Positions 1 through 8,223 of a stretch of DNA of 64,000 bases are shown here, piece after piece. The translations under genes were made by a program, and so were the position numbers. This stretch comes from Novosphingobium sp. Chol11 (lineage in GTDB: Bacteria; Pseudomonadota; Alphaproteobacteria; Sphingomonadales; Sphingomonadaceae): assembly GCA_945906105.1 (NCBI GenBank), contig CAMDQO010000003.1:62001-126000 (forward strand), written 5' to 3'. Position 1 is the stretch's first letter; each line of letters begins with the position of its first letter. The notes beneath the pieces are model-generated. The model did not search any database and was not told the origin of the DNA. It worked only from the letters and a program-made list of their open reading frames with translations.

Positions 1-812
1 TGGAGCTGGTCGGGGAAGCTTTTGGCGATCCGGCAGCTCCACCCGTCCTCTTCTTCCATGGCGGCGGGCAAAGCCGCAGCGCCTGGCGCGGATCAGCGCG
101 GATTGTCGGCGACGCCGGTTTCTACGGTGTAACCTTCGACTTGCGCGGCCATGGCGAAAGTGATTGGGCGGCAGACGGCGATTATCTGCTCGATGCCTAC
201 GGGCGCGACGTGGAGCGCTTGCTTCAGCAGTTTGAGCGCCCGGTCACACTGGTCGGCGCTTCGCGCGGCGGACAGGCTTCGCTGGTCGGCGGCTCGCGCC
301 ATCCTGATCGCGTCAGGCTGATCATGCTCGCCGATGTTGCCCCCTTGATGCGTGACCACGGCATAGACGGCATCCGCGGCTTCTTTGCCGAGGGAGCGGC
401 AGGTTTTGGCAGTCTGGATCAGGCCGCAGATTCGCTTGCTCACCATCTCGATCAGCCACGGATCGACGATGCCTCACGTCTCGCCCGCTCGATGCGGCAG
501 GATGCGGCAGGGCGCTGGCACTGGCGCTGGGACCCCGCGACCGGACATGCAGACTTCCTGCATCCCCCCAGCGAGGGCGAGGCGATATTGGCCGCTGCGG
601 CGCGGGTTACATCGCCCATTGTTCTCGTGAGGGCCGAACTGAGCCACCTGCTTACCGACGAAGGCGTTGCCCGGTTTCAAAAGCTGGCTCCACAAATGCA
701 GGTGGTCACCGCCATGGGTGTCGGTCATATGTTCACCGCAGACCGCAATGATGGCTTTGCCGCCGAATTGCTGGATTGGCTGTCAAAAGTGCCGGAGAGG
801 ATTGTGGCATGA
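1..812 (+). CDS. alpha/beta hydrolase, 5' end outside window
   Basis: The reading frame is open from base 3 to the stop at 812, so the start codon lies upstream of the window. The visible part has the alpha/beta-hydrolase landmarks in order: an oxyanion-hole HGGG segment, a DLRGHGESD strand, the nucleophile elbow GASRGG (Ser codon 261-263), and a late VGHMF segment that supplies the catalytic His. These enzymes cleave esters, lactones or C-C bonds; the substrate here is unknown. The stop overlaps the next ATG (ATGA), so it is probably translationally coupled to the SDR at 809 in a five-gene operon. Hydrolase identity is firm; the exact reaction is not. Confidence 0.85.
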   Translation, partial: ELVGEAFGDPAAPPVLFFHGGGQSRSAWRGSARIVGDAGFYGVTFDLRGHGESDWAADGDYLLDAYGRDVERLLQQFERPVTLVGASRGGQASLVGGSRHPDRVRLIMLADVAPLMRDHGIDGIRGFFAEGAAGFGSLDQAADSLAHHLDQPRIDDASRLARSMRQDAAGRWHWRWDPATGHADFLHPPSEGEAILAAAARVTSPIVLVRAELSHLLTDEGVARFQKLAPQMQVVTAMGVGHMFTADRNDGFAAELLDWLSKVPERIVA

Positions 813-1561
813 CCAAGGGAGCGGCCTTCGTGGTCGGCGCGACCGGCGGGCTTGGCCGGGCCAGTGCTTTGGCCCTCTCACGCGAATGGGATGGTGTGGC
901 CATTGGCTATCATTCCAGCGCCGATAAAGCGACCCAGCTGGCGGCAGAGCTGTCACCGGCTTGCTATGGCTGGCCGGTTCACTGCGATCTGACCGACGGT
1001 GATTCCGTCATCGCCGCCATTGCCGGGGCCAAGGCCCGTTACGGCCGGATCGGCACGATGGTTTTTGCTTCTGGTGTGGCGATCCCCCAGCCCTTCGTCA
1101 GCACAATCAGCGAAGCACAATGGCGCGAAGTGTTCGAGACCGAAGTGATTGGCCTGACCCGCATCGTTTCAGCCACCTTGCCACATTTCCGCGAACAAGG
1201 CGGTGGAAATTTCGTCATAGTGGTGTCCGTCGCCAACTATGCTTTTCCGCCGGGAGACGCGCTTTCATCGGTCCCCAAGGCGGCCATGGAATCGCTCGGC
1301 CGCGCCATCGCCAAGGAAGAGGGGCGCTACGGCATTCGCGCCAATATGGTCGCTCCTGGCATTATCGATGCTGGCCTTGGAGCAAGCTATCTCCAGAATA
1401 TGTACACGCCCGAAGTCTGGGATGCGCAGCGCAAGCGCATCGCGCTCCAGACTTTCGGTACGGGCGAGGATATTGGCGATGCGGTAGCCTTTCTCGCTTC
1501 TGAGCGGGCTAAATACATTACCGGGCAAACACTGATCGTTGATGGAGGATATAGCCTGTGA
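809..1561 (+). CDS. SDR-family protein lacking the catalytic Tyr
   Basis: This is a 250-residue Rossmann protein with the cofactor motif GATGGLG near the N-terminus and the C-terminal signature ITGQTLIVDGG of classical short-chain dehydrogenases. The active-site Tyr of YxxxK is replaced by Ser: the segment reads SSVPK, confirmed from the codons tca tcg gtc ccc aag. The upstream active-site Ser (VVSVAN) is kept. The start at 809 is chosen over an upstream TTG because it gives the standard N-terminus and an ATGA overlap with the hydrolase. It may be a reductase with altered chemistry or a non-catalytic NAD(P) binder; this is inference. Confidence 0.85.
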   Translation: MTKGAAFVVGATGGLGRASALALSREWDGVAIGYHSSADKATQLAAELSPACYGWPVHCDLTDGDSVIAAIAGAKARYGRIGTMVFASGVAIPQPFVSTISEAQWREVFETEVIGLTRIVSATLPHFREQGGGNFVIVVSVANYAFPPGDALSSVPKAAMESLGRAIAKEEGRYGIRANMVAPGIIDAGLGASYLQNMYTPEVWDAQRKRIALQTFGTGEDIGDAVAFLASERAKYITGQTLIVDGGYSL

Positions 1562-1983
1562 GTGAAGCAAACCATGCGCGCGTGCTGGCATTTCTCGATG
1601 CCTTTCATGTGGCCGGAACCCCGGATTTTACCGCATTAGCCAGTCATTTTTCAGCTGATGGCTATTATCAGCCGCTGGTTCCCGCAACAGAACGGATCAC
1701 CGGACGCAAGGCCATCGCCGCCGCGCTCGAAAAGCAATATCAGACCTATTATGAATGCGTCTGCGAGATCCATGCCTCTGCCGCTATGGGACGTTTCGTC
1801 TTCACCGAGCGCACCGATCACGTCACTCTCCATGCCGGTGATCGCAAGGTTGGTTCGCGCGTCTGTGCAGTTTTTGAATTCAACGAGGCCGGTGAGATTG
1901 CCGGTTGGCGGGAATATTGGGACACGGGCGATGTGATGAAGCAGATGGGCATCTCTGCCGAAGACCTTGCGGCGGCGATGTAA
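1558..1983 (+). CDS. SnoaL/limonene-epoxide-hydrolase-like protein
   Basis: This 141-residue protein starts at a GTG that overlaps the preceding stop (GTGA). Its pattern (short N-terminal helix, a FSADGYYQPL strand, GRKAI, and a C-terminal GWREYWDTGDV strand) is that of the NTF2-like cone fold used by SnoaL cyclases and limonene-1,2-epoxide hydrolase. Such proteins act on epoxides, hydroxy-ketones or polycyclic intermediates with no cofactor. It is one of five proteins of this fold in the catabolic region. An epoxide hydrolase role is possible but the catalytic Asp/Arg set was not confirmed. Confidence 0.7.
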   Translation: MSEANHARVLAFLDAFHVAGTPDFTALASHFSADGYYQPLVPATERITGRKAIAAALEKQYQTYYECVCEIHASAAMGRFVFTERTDHVTLHAGDRKVGSRVCAVFEFNEAGEIAGWREYWDTGDVMKQMGISAEDLAAAM

Positions 1984-1987
1984 GGCG

Positions 1988-2620
1988 ATGCTCACTCTCC
2001 ACCATCTCAACAATTCTCGTTCGCAAAAAATCGTCTGGCTGCTGGAAGAGCTGGAGCAGCCTTACGAGCTGGTCAACTATCAGCGGGATCCGGTAACGCT
2101 GATGGGACCACCTGCCCTTAAGGCACTGCACCCGCTCGGCAAGTCACCGGTGCTCGATGATGACGGGAAATTGCTCAGCGAATCCGGTGCCATCACCCAA
2201 TATTTGCTGGCGAGATATGGCGGTGGCCGGCTCGCCCCTGATCCGGAGGGGCCCGATCATTTACGCTTTCTGGAATGCCTGTATTTTGCCGTATCGGCGG
2301 GTATGAACCCGATCATGATCAAGGTATATGCCAGCGCATTCAAACTGTCTGGCAGCGCGATGGATGTGGCTGCGACGGCTGAGCTTGAATGTGCCTTGAA
2401 CTATATCGAGACCCTGCTGGGTCAAGATGATTGGCTGATGGGCGATCTGTTTACCGCAAGCGATATCCAGATGAGCTTCATTCCCGAACTGGCGCGTGCC
2501 GTCGGCGCAGCGGGCGATCACCCGGTGATCGAGGCATGGCAACGCCGCCTTTACGCGCGCCCCGGCTTCCACCGCGCCATCGCGCGTGGCGGCGCTTATG
2601 CCTATGCCGAGCCGGTCTGA
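1988..2620 (+). CDS. glutathione S-transferase family protein
   Basis: The protein has 210 residues. Its N-terminal thioredoxin-like domain includes the segments NNSRSQKIVWLLEEL and GKSPVLDDDGKLLSESGAI, the cis-Pro and Glu-Ser glutathione-binding motif of GSTs. An all-helical C-terminal domain ends in the family pattern with PGFHRAIARG. GSTs conjugate, isomerise or reductively cleave electrophilic intermediates with glutathione. The ATG at 1988 is chosen because the GST fold begins at once (MLTLHHL). It lies 4 bp after the SnoaL stop, in the same operon. Specificity (for example etherase or isomerase) cannot be told. Confidence 0.85.
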   Translation: MLTLHHLNNSRSQKIVWLLEELEQPYELVNYQRDPVTLMGPPALKALHPLGKSPVLDDDGKLLSESGAITQYLLARYGGGRLAPDPEGPDHLRFLECLYFAVSAGMNPIMIKVYASAFKLSGSAMDVAATAELECALNYIETLLGQDDWLMGDLFTASDIQMSFIPELARAVGAAGDHPVIEAWQRRLYARPGFHRAIARGGAYAYAEPV

Positions 2621-2661
2621 TTACGCCGCCACCAACTCTTGAGAATGTGAAGGACGCCGAT

Positions 2662-3000
2662 ATGGAAGCCACAATCCGATCCATCTACACGCGCTGGAAT
2701 GATGCAGACGGCGAAGGCGTTCTGGCCGCATTTCGCGCGCTCGGCCCCCGTGGCTTCACTATCGAATATGTCGGCAATGATCCCATCGACGGTGAAACGG
2801 CGGTTGCTGATATGTGGAAGCAATATTCGGGCACCTGCACCACCGATGTCGTCGAACTCCTGGTCAACGGCAACGAAGCGGCAGCCTTGATCCATAACAA
2901 CCTGCAGAAGGATGGCGGCATCGTCACTCTGCCCAGCATCGAAACCTACAAGGTGCAGGACGGCGTTCTGGAAGTCCGTTACTTCCACAAGACCGCCTGA
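2662..3000 (+). CDS. small NTF2-like (SnoaL-fold) protein
   Basis: This 112-residue protein begins MEATIRSIYTRWNDADGEG and continues through GETAVADMWKQY to the strand YKVQDGVLEVRYF, a standard NTF2-like cone layout. An AAGGA ribosome-binding site about 8 bases upstream supports the ATG at 2662; longer in-frame versions would run through the GST gene. It is the last gene of the rightward operon and is followed by a hairpin. Function is unknown; proteins of this size in catabolic clusters are often isomerases, dehydratases or cyclases. Confidence 0.7.
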   Translation: MEATIRSIYTRWNDADGEGVLAAFRALGPRGFTIEYVGNDPIDGETAVADMWKQYSGTCTTDVVELLVNGNEAAALIHNNLQKDGGIVTLPSIETYKVQDGVLEVRYFHKTA

Positions 3001-3020
3001 CGCTCAAACGCACCGAGCGC

Positions 3021-3048
3021 GAAAAAGGGGAGGCCGAACGGCCTCCCC
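3021..3048. terminator. Rho-independent terminator between convergent genes
   Basis: A perfect 9-bp stem (GGGGAGGCC / GGCCTCCCC) with a GAAC loop. On the minus strand it is followed by TTTTTC, so it best terminates the leftward gene at 3076-3606; the plus-strand tail is only moderately T-rich. Confidence 0.75.
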
Positions 3049-3075
3049 TTCCCCCTCTCCAGAAGCTGGAAATTC

Positions 3076-3606
3076 TTACTTGTAAGGATCGACCGGCTGC
3101 GGCGCTTCGATCACTTCGAGATCGATCAGCATCGAGAGCACGTCCGAGATTGAATAGATGTGGACGATCTTGTCGCCATCGAACTTGATCCAGCTGAACC
3201 ACAGCACATCGAGCTGGTTGCCGGTTGGCTCAACACCCATGTAGGGGCCGCCGGTGTGCTTGCCGTGGTGATGGCACAGAACGCAGATTTCATCGTCACC
3301 GCTGCCCCAGACCTTCAGGGTGCGATAGAGGCTGGGCGGGAAAGTGCTATAGAGCGCCTTGGGCGAGGTCGACCATTCCGCGAAGGTGCCCAGATCAGGG
3401 CGGTTCGGGTTATCATAGGTCATCTTTTCGGTGTTCATGTAGCGATCGAAACCGCTCCAATCACCCGCGTTCAGCGCCACGTGCAAGTCCATCCACTGGT
3501 TGGCCATGAAGGCTTGCCGATCAGTCAGCCCGCTGTTGATTTCGGCGCGCTTGGCAGGCGAAAGGGTGAAATCTTCGAGCGTGAAAGGCGGAAGGCGTCC
3601 GGCCAT
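3076..3606 (-). CDS. SnoaL-like ester cyclase family protein
   Basis: This 176-residue protein has the helix GDWSGFDRYMNTEKMTYDNP, a central part with a CHHHGKHTGG stretch, and a C-terminal strand WIKFDGDKIVHIYSISD, consistent with the larger SnoaL-type NTF2 fold. The adjacent His and Asp residues could form an acid-base site, as in polyketide cyclases. It is transcribed alone, divergently from the SnoaL/PQQ dehydrogenase operon, with a palindrome in the shared promoter region and a terminator at its 3' end. Substrate unknown. Confidence 0.65.
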   Translation of the reverse strand: MAGRLPPFTLEDFTLSPAKRAEINSGLTDRQAFMANQWMDLHVALNAGDWSGFDRYMNTEKMTYDNPNRPDLGTFAEWSTSPKALYSTFPPSLYRTLKVWGSGDDEICVLCHHHGKHTGGPYMGVEPTGNQLDVLWFSWIKFDGDKIVHIYSISDVLSMLIDLEVIEAPQPVDPYK

Positions 3607-3652
3607 AAAGTATCTCCAAAGTTAGGCCGACGATAAGCGGCATGGTCTTTAT

Positions 3653-3672
3653 CGGTCACAAGCGTGTGACCG
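3653..3672. promoter_or_regulatory. perfect 8-bp inverted repeat, candidate operator
   Basis: CGGTCACA and TGTGACCG are separated by AGCG, midway between the divergent genes at 3606 (minus) and 3792 (plus). The symmetry and location suggest a repressor or activator site. The arms are in the reverse order of a CRP site (TGTGA-N6-TCACA), so CRP itself is not implied. Confidence 0.45.
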
Positions 3673-3791
3673 CGTTCGGATGCGCTTTTCCTGTCTGTGG
3701 AGCCGAGTGCAACCTACCATTGGGAAGGCCTTTGATTTCGTCCCGCTGATAGCTCTTCATCAACAAAAAATGGATGCGGAAAGGCAGATTT

Positions 3792-4247
3792 ATGGCGCTT
3801 TCACTTGAGCAAATGTCCGACCGGTTCGAGATTCAGGATCTTCTCGTCGGCTACTGTTATGCCGTCGATGATAAAGATTTTGACGCTCTGGACCAGTATT
3901 TCACCGAGGACGCGGTGATTGATTACAGCGAGATGGTTGGTGTCAAAGGGTCGCTGACCGAGATCAAGGCGTTCCTCCGCGCCAGCCTCGGCCCGATTCC
4001 CATGGCCCAGCACGCGGTGATGACAACGCAATACAAGTTTGATGGTGATACGGCGGAAACCCGCACTGTCTGCCATAACCCGATGGTGGTGCCCGGCGAT
4101 GATGGGCAGCCACAGGCCATCTTCTTTGGCCTTTGGTACGTTCACCAATTCCGCCGGACGCCGCAAGGCTGGCGGATTTCCAGCCTCTACGAAAAGAAAT
4201 GCTACAACCACAACCTGCCTGACCATGTGAAGGCAATGACCGTATGA
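3792..4247 (+). CDS. SnoaL_4-type dehydratase/isomerase-like protein
   Basis: The N-terminal pattern (FEIQDLLVGYCYAVDDKDFD followed by LDQYFTEDAVIDYS) is typical of the NTF2-like subfamily that contains scytalone dehydratase and LinA. The length is 151 residues from the ATG at 3792, chosen because AAGG lies 7 bases upstream; an in-frame ATG at 3774 is the alternative. The stop overlaps the start of the PQQ dehydrogenase (ATGA), so the two are coupled. A dehydratase or isomerase role is possible but not proven. Confidence 0.7.
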   Translation: MALSLEQMSDRFEIQDLLVGYCYAVDDKDFDALDQYFTEDAVIDYSEMVGVKGSLTEIKAFLRASLGPIPMAQHAVMTTQYKFDGDTAETRTVCHNPMVVPGDDGQPQAIFFGLWYVHQFRRTPQGWRISSLYEKKCYNHNLPDHVKAMTV

Positions 4248-6583
4248 AATTCCTGAATCGGCTGCTGGCGATCGTCCTGTTGCTGCTTGCGGGCAGCCTG
4301 TTCTGGATTGGCGGGCAACTGCTGCTGGCAGGTGGTTCACCCTATTACGTGCTGGCCGCCTTGCTGCTGGCAGGCACGGCTTGGCTGTTATGGCTGCAGA
4401 ATGCCAAGGCGCTTCGGATTTTTGCCGCGCTGTGGGCAGCCACGCTGTTATGGGCGCTGTGGGAGAGCGGTCTGAACGGCTGGGCGCTGGCGGGCAGGCT
4501 GGGCCTGCTGACTGTGATCGGCCTGTGGCTGCTAGCCCCCTGGGTAAGGCGCTCACTCGGCGTGGCGAAATCCAGCCTGCTCAGCCGTGTGCTGCTGGGG
4601 CTGGCCGTGGCCGGGATCATCGGCGGCACCGCATGGATATTCTGGAATGACCGGATAACCGGCGGGACTGAACTGTCCGTGCTAAGCGGTGCGCCGGTCG
4701 ATCCTGCAGCTGGGGAATGGGCGAATTACGGCAATGTGGCGGGCGGCAATCGTTACTCCCCGCTGGCGCAGATCACGCCCGCCAATGTTGGTGCGCTAAC
4801 CGAGGCATGGACTTACTCGCTGGGAAAAGAACCCAATGGCGAAGCCGCGCCGTTTGAAGCAACGCCCTTGAAGATTGGCGACAAGCTGTATTTCTGCACC
4901 GGCTATAACGACATCGTCGCGCTGGATGCCGAGACGGGCAAGCAGCTCTGGCGCTATGCTGCCCATGCCAACACCGAAGGGATATTTGGCCAGACCTGCC
5001 GCGGCGTCACCTATTACACAGTTCCCGATGCGCCCAGTGGCACCCCCTGCGCCGCCATGGTCTATACCGCCACGATCGACAGCCGCCTGCTGGCGGTGGA
5101 CGCAGAGTCAGGCAAGGCTTGCACCAGCTTTGGCCAAGGTGGCTCGGTCGATCTGCTAAAGGGCATGAGCGCAGCGCCTCAGGGCTATTACCATGTCAGC
5201 TCCCCGCCTGCTCTCATCGCTGGCAAGCTGGTGCTCGGCGGCTGGGTAACGGATGGCCAAACCACCGGTGAGCCATCGGGGGTCATCCGCGCCTATGATG
5301 CCGTCACCGGCAAGCTGGCATGGGCATGGGACATTGGCCGGCCTGACCGCTCTGGCGAGCCCTCTCAGGGGGAAACCTATACCCCCGGCACACCAAACAG
5401 CTGGAGCCTGATGAGCGCCGACCCCGCGCTCGGGCTGGTCTATGTACCCATGGGCAATGCCACGCCGGACTATTATGGCGGCCACCGCACCGCTGAAATG
5501 GACAAGTATTCCAGCGCCGTCGTCGCGCTCGATGTGGCGAGTGGCAAACCCCGCTGGCACTTCCAGACAACGCATCATGACTTGTGGGACTATGATGTTG
5601 CCTCACAGCCGGTGCTACTGGACCTCGCCGATGGACGCCCAGCCCTGCTCCAGCCCACCAAGCGCGGCGAGCTGTTCATGCTGGATCGCCGCACCGGAGT
5701 ACCGATCGCCGAAGTGACCGAACAGAAAGTGCCGGTCAGCAACGCCGTGGGTGAGCGTTCTTCTCCCACCCAGCCGTTTTCCACCGGCATGCCCAGTTTC
5801 CGGGGAACCATGCCCAGCGAAAAGACCATGTGGGGTCTGGCCATGGTCGATCAGGCATGGTGCCGGTTGCGCTTCAAGCAGGCGCGGTTTGACGGTCCGT
5901 TGACCCCGGTTGAGGCTGACAGGCCGACGATTACCTGGCCCGGCTCATTGGGCGGGCACAACTGGGGCAGCATTGCCGTTGATCCGGTTAACCGGATCGC
6001 TCTGGTCAATTCATCGCACGTCGTCACCTATAGCCGTCTGATCCCGCGCAAAGTGGCAGACGAAATGGGTCTGAAGCCGGTTGCCAAACCAAGTTTCGAG
6101 AACGTGGCCGGGCCGGTAGCGCAAGCGGGCACGCCTTATGCTGTGTCGGTTGCACCGTTCCTGTCGCCACTGGTCGCGCCCTGCACCCAGCCGCCCTATG
6201 GCATGATCAGCGCGATCGATCTCAATACCCGCAAGCTGTTGTGGCAGAAGCCCTTTGGCACGATGCGTGACAGCGGCCCCTTGCTGCTGAGCACCGGCCT
6301 GCCAATCCCGATGGGCGTGCCCAATATCGGCGGCGGCGTTGTGACGGCATCGGGCCTCGCCTTCATCGGCGCGACACAGGAACACATGTTCCGCGCTTAC
6401 GATCTGCGCACCGGGCGTGAGCTTTGGAAGGGCCGGTTGCCCGCTGGCGGCAATGCCAATCCGATGAGTTACTGGTCTGACAAATCAGGCCGCCAGTTCG
6501 TCGTTATCGCCGCTGGCGGACATGGCGGCATCCTCTCGGGCTACAGCGACAAGCTGATCGCCTATGCCCTGCCACAAAAATAA
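4244..6583 (+). CDS. membrane-bound PQQ-dependent dehydrogenase (glucose/quinate type)
   Basis: This 779-residue protein has about five hydrophobic segments in residues 1-130, as in the membrane anchor of Gcd and QuiA, followed by a periplasmic beta-propeller with repeated tryptophan-docking segments. The PQQ-site motif HHDLWDYDVASQP lies near residues 444-456. These enzymes oxidise polyols or cyclic alcohols in the periplasm and pass electrons to ubiquinone. Its place in a catabolic operon after a SnoaL protein suggests oxidation of a pathway alcohol, not sugar metabolism. PQQ biosynthesis genes are not in the window. Family assignment is strong; substrate is inferred. Confidence 0.9.
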   Translation: MKFLNRLLAIVLLLLAGSLFWIGGQLLLAGGSPYYVLAALLLAGTAWLLWLQNAKALRIFAALWAATLLWALWESGLNGWALAGRLGLLTVIGLWLLAPWVRRSLGVAKSSLLSRVLLGLAVAGIIGGTAWIFWNDRITGGTELSVLSGAPVDPAAGEWANYGNVAGGNRYSPLAQITPANVGALTEAWTYSLGKEPNGEAAPFEATPLKIGDKLYFCTGYNDIVALDAETGKQLWRYAAHANTEGIFGQTCRGVTYYTVPDAPSGTPCAAMVYTATIDSRLLAVDAESGKACTSFGQGGSVDLLKGMSAAPQGYYHVSSPPALIAGKLVLGGWVTDGQTTGEPSGVIRAYDAVTGKLAWAWDIGRPDRSGEPSQGETYTPGTPNSWSLMSADPALGLVYVPMGNATPDYYGGHRTAEMDKYSSAVVALDVASGKPRWHFQTTHHDLWDYDVASQPVLLDLADGRPALLQPTKRGELFMLDRRTGVPIAEVTEQKVPVSNAVGERSSPTQPFSTGMPSFRGTMPSEKTMWGLAMVDQAWCRLRFKQARFDGPLTPVEADRPTITWPGSLGGHNWGSIAVDPVNRIALVNSSHVVTYSRLIPRKVADEMGLKPVAKPSFENVAGPVAQAGTPYAVSVAPFLSPLVAPCTQPPYGMISAIDLNTRKLLWQKPFGTMRDSGPLLLSTGLPIPMGVPNIGGGVVTASGLAFIGATQEHMFRAYDLRTGRELWKGRLPAGGNANPMSYWSDKSGRQFVVIAAGGHGGILSGYSDKLIAYALPQK

Positions 6584-6595
6584 GGAACGCAATTC

Positions 6596-7438
6596 ATGAG
6601 CACTGTTGCCGTCGTCACCGGAGCCACGCGCGGTCTGGGTCGTGGAATCGCGCGCGGGCTGGCCTCCAAAGGAGCAACCGTCTGCGTCACCGGACGTAAC
6701 ACGGCAGAACTTGCCGCCGTGTCTGAAGAGATCGCAGCGGCGGGCGGCAAGGCGCTGGCGATTGCTTGCGATCATACCGACGATGAACAGGTTGCCGCCG
6801 TGTTTGCGCAAGTGAAGCGAGACTTGGGTGGACTGGATATTCTGGTGAACAACGCCGCTGCGGTTTACCCCGAATTGCTGATCGCGCCGGGAGGATTCTG
6901 GGAAAAGCCGCTGAAGATGGTCGACATGATCGATGTCGGTTTGCGGTCCAACTATGTCGCGGCATGGCACGCGGCTCCACTGATGATCGCGGCGGGCAAA
7001 GGCCTGATCGTCAGCATATCGTTCTACGGTGCGGTCTCTTATTTCCACGGCGCGGCCTATGGCGCGGCCAAGGCCGGCACTGACAAGATGATGGCCGATA
7101 TGGCCGTGGACCTTGCCCCGCACGGTGTCGCCGCCGTTGCACTGTGGCCCGGCTTCATCCTGACCGATGCCGTGCGCGCCATGCCACCCGAACACATTCC
7201 TGACGATCTGCTCGCGATGCTGCCGCTCTGGGAAACGCCGGAGTTTACCGGGCTCGTCATTGAGGCGCTCTATCGCGATCCCGGCCTGATGGCGCTCAGC
7301 GGAGAGGCGCTGATCGGTGCGGAACTGGGCGAGCGTTACGAGATAAAGGATACCGACGGCAAGCAGCCGATCTCCTACCGCGCCAACATGGGCGCACCGG
7401 CCAAACCCTTCACGCCAGCCGGAGGGCAAGCCGCATGA
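6596..7438 (+). CDS. short-chain dehydrogenase, DHRS1-like
   Basis: The protein has 280 residues with the cofactor motif GATRGLG, the NNAA motif, active-site Ser in VSISFYG, and YGAAK as the catalytic Tyr-Lys pair. The layout with a long C-terminal extension resembles the DHRS1-type SDRs. It begins 12 bp after the PQQ dehydrogenase and its end overlaps the next start (ATGA), placing it in the same operon. It probably oxidises or reduces a ring hydroxyl or ketone using NAD(P). Confidence 0.88.
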   Translation: MSTVAVVTGATRGLGRGIARGLASKGATVCVTGRNTAELAAVSEEIAAAGGKALAIACDHTDDEQVAAVFAQVKRDLGGLDILVNNAAAVYPELLIAPGGFWEKPLKMVDMIDVGLRSNYVAAWHAAPLMIAAGKGLIVSISFYGAVSYFHGAAYGAAKAGTDKMMADMAVDLAPHGVAAVALWPGFILTDAVRAMPPEHIPDDLLAMLPLWETPEFTGLVIEALYRDPGLMALSGEALIGAELGERYEIKDTDGKQPISYRANMGAPAKPFTPAGGQAA

Positions 7439-8214
7439 TCGAAGCTGTTCTCGTCGTTCTGACCAAAGCGCTGCCCGGCCGCGAGGCCGATCTTGATGAC
7501 TGGTACACCAACATTCACATTCGCGACGCCTTGCGCTTTCGCGGATCGATCACCGCGCAGCGTTTCAGCCGCAGTTCCGATCAGCCGATGCCGCTTCCCG
7601 CCAGCTTCGACTGGCAGTGCCTGGCGCTTTACGACGTGTTCGATGCGGAACGATTCTCGCGCGAGCATTGGGACAATGCCCTGACCAGCCGGATGATGGT
7701 GACAGACGCCATCGATGATACCGTGCTGGAGGATTATCATTACTACCCCCTCGCCTTCCGCGACAACGATCCGGGCACGCCGCATTCAGGCGGCGTAATC
7801 CTTGAGCAGTTGAACGCCACGCCGGGTCAGGACGCCGCGTTCCGCGAATGGTATGTCGATGAATATTTACCGCAAACCGCGCGCCGTCCCGGCGTGAAAT
7901 CGGCAGGTTTCGCCATGTTCCGCAGCCACGGCCAGATGATCCCGACCACGCCCGGCCACAATTATGTTGGCATCTACAAGATCAATGACCCCGCCGCCTG
8001 GCAGGCATGGCAAGCAAGCTCGGCTCTGGCAGATGCACCTTGCGTCGATCAGGCAAGCCTGCGCGTCACGCATTGGGACTGGCTGACGGACATGCTTACC
8101 AAGGACGCGGTGCAGAACCCCTCGTCGGCCGGACTTGCTGCCGAAGAAGCCGCGCGTCTGCGCATGGGTGACCGTGTGCTGACATCCGGCACTGAAAAGC
8201 TCGGCGCTGCCTGA
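7435..8214 (+). CDS. two-repeat dimeric alpha/beta-barrel (EthD/ABM-like) protein
   Basis: This 259-residue protein consists of two ferredoxin-like halves. Each starts with a strand (EAVLVVLTKALPGRE; GGVILEQLNATPGQD) followed by a W-Y-x(n)-H/L helix (DDWYTNIHIRDALR; REWYVDEYLPQTARR). This duplication is typical of EthD- and antibiotic-monooxygenase-like proteins, which form dimeric barrels. It is the last gene of the operon starting at 3792. It could be a cofactor-free oxygenase, an isomerase or an accessory protein; no catalytic residue can be assigned. Confidence 0.55.
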   Translation: MIEAVLVVLTKALPGREADLDDWYTNIHIRDALRFRGSITAQRFSRSSDQPMPLPASFDWQCLALYDVFDAERFSREHWDNALTSRMMVTDAIDDTVLEDYHYYPLAFRDNDPGTPHSGGVILEQLNATPGQDAAFREWYVDEYLPQTARRPGVKSAGFAMFRSHGQMIPTTPGHNYVGIYKINDPAAWQAWQASSALADAPCVDQASLRVTHWDWLTDMLTKDAVQNPSSAGLAAEEAARLRMGDRVLTSGTEKLGAA

Positions 8215-8223
8215 TCGGGCCTG

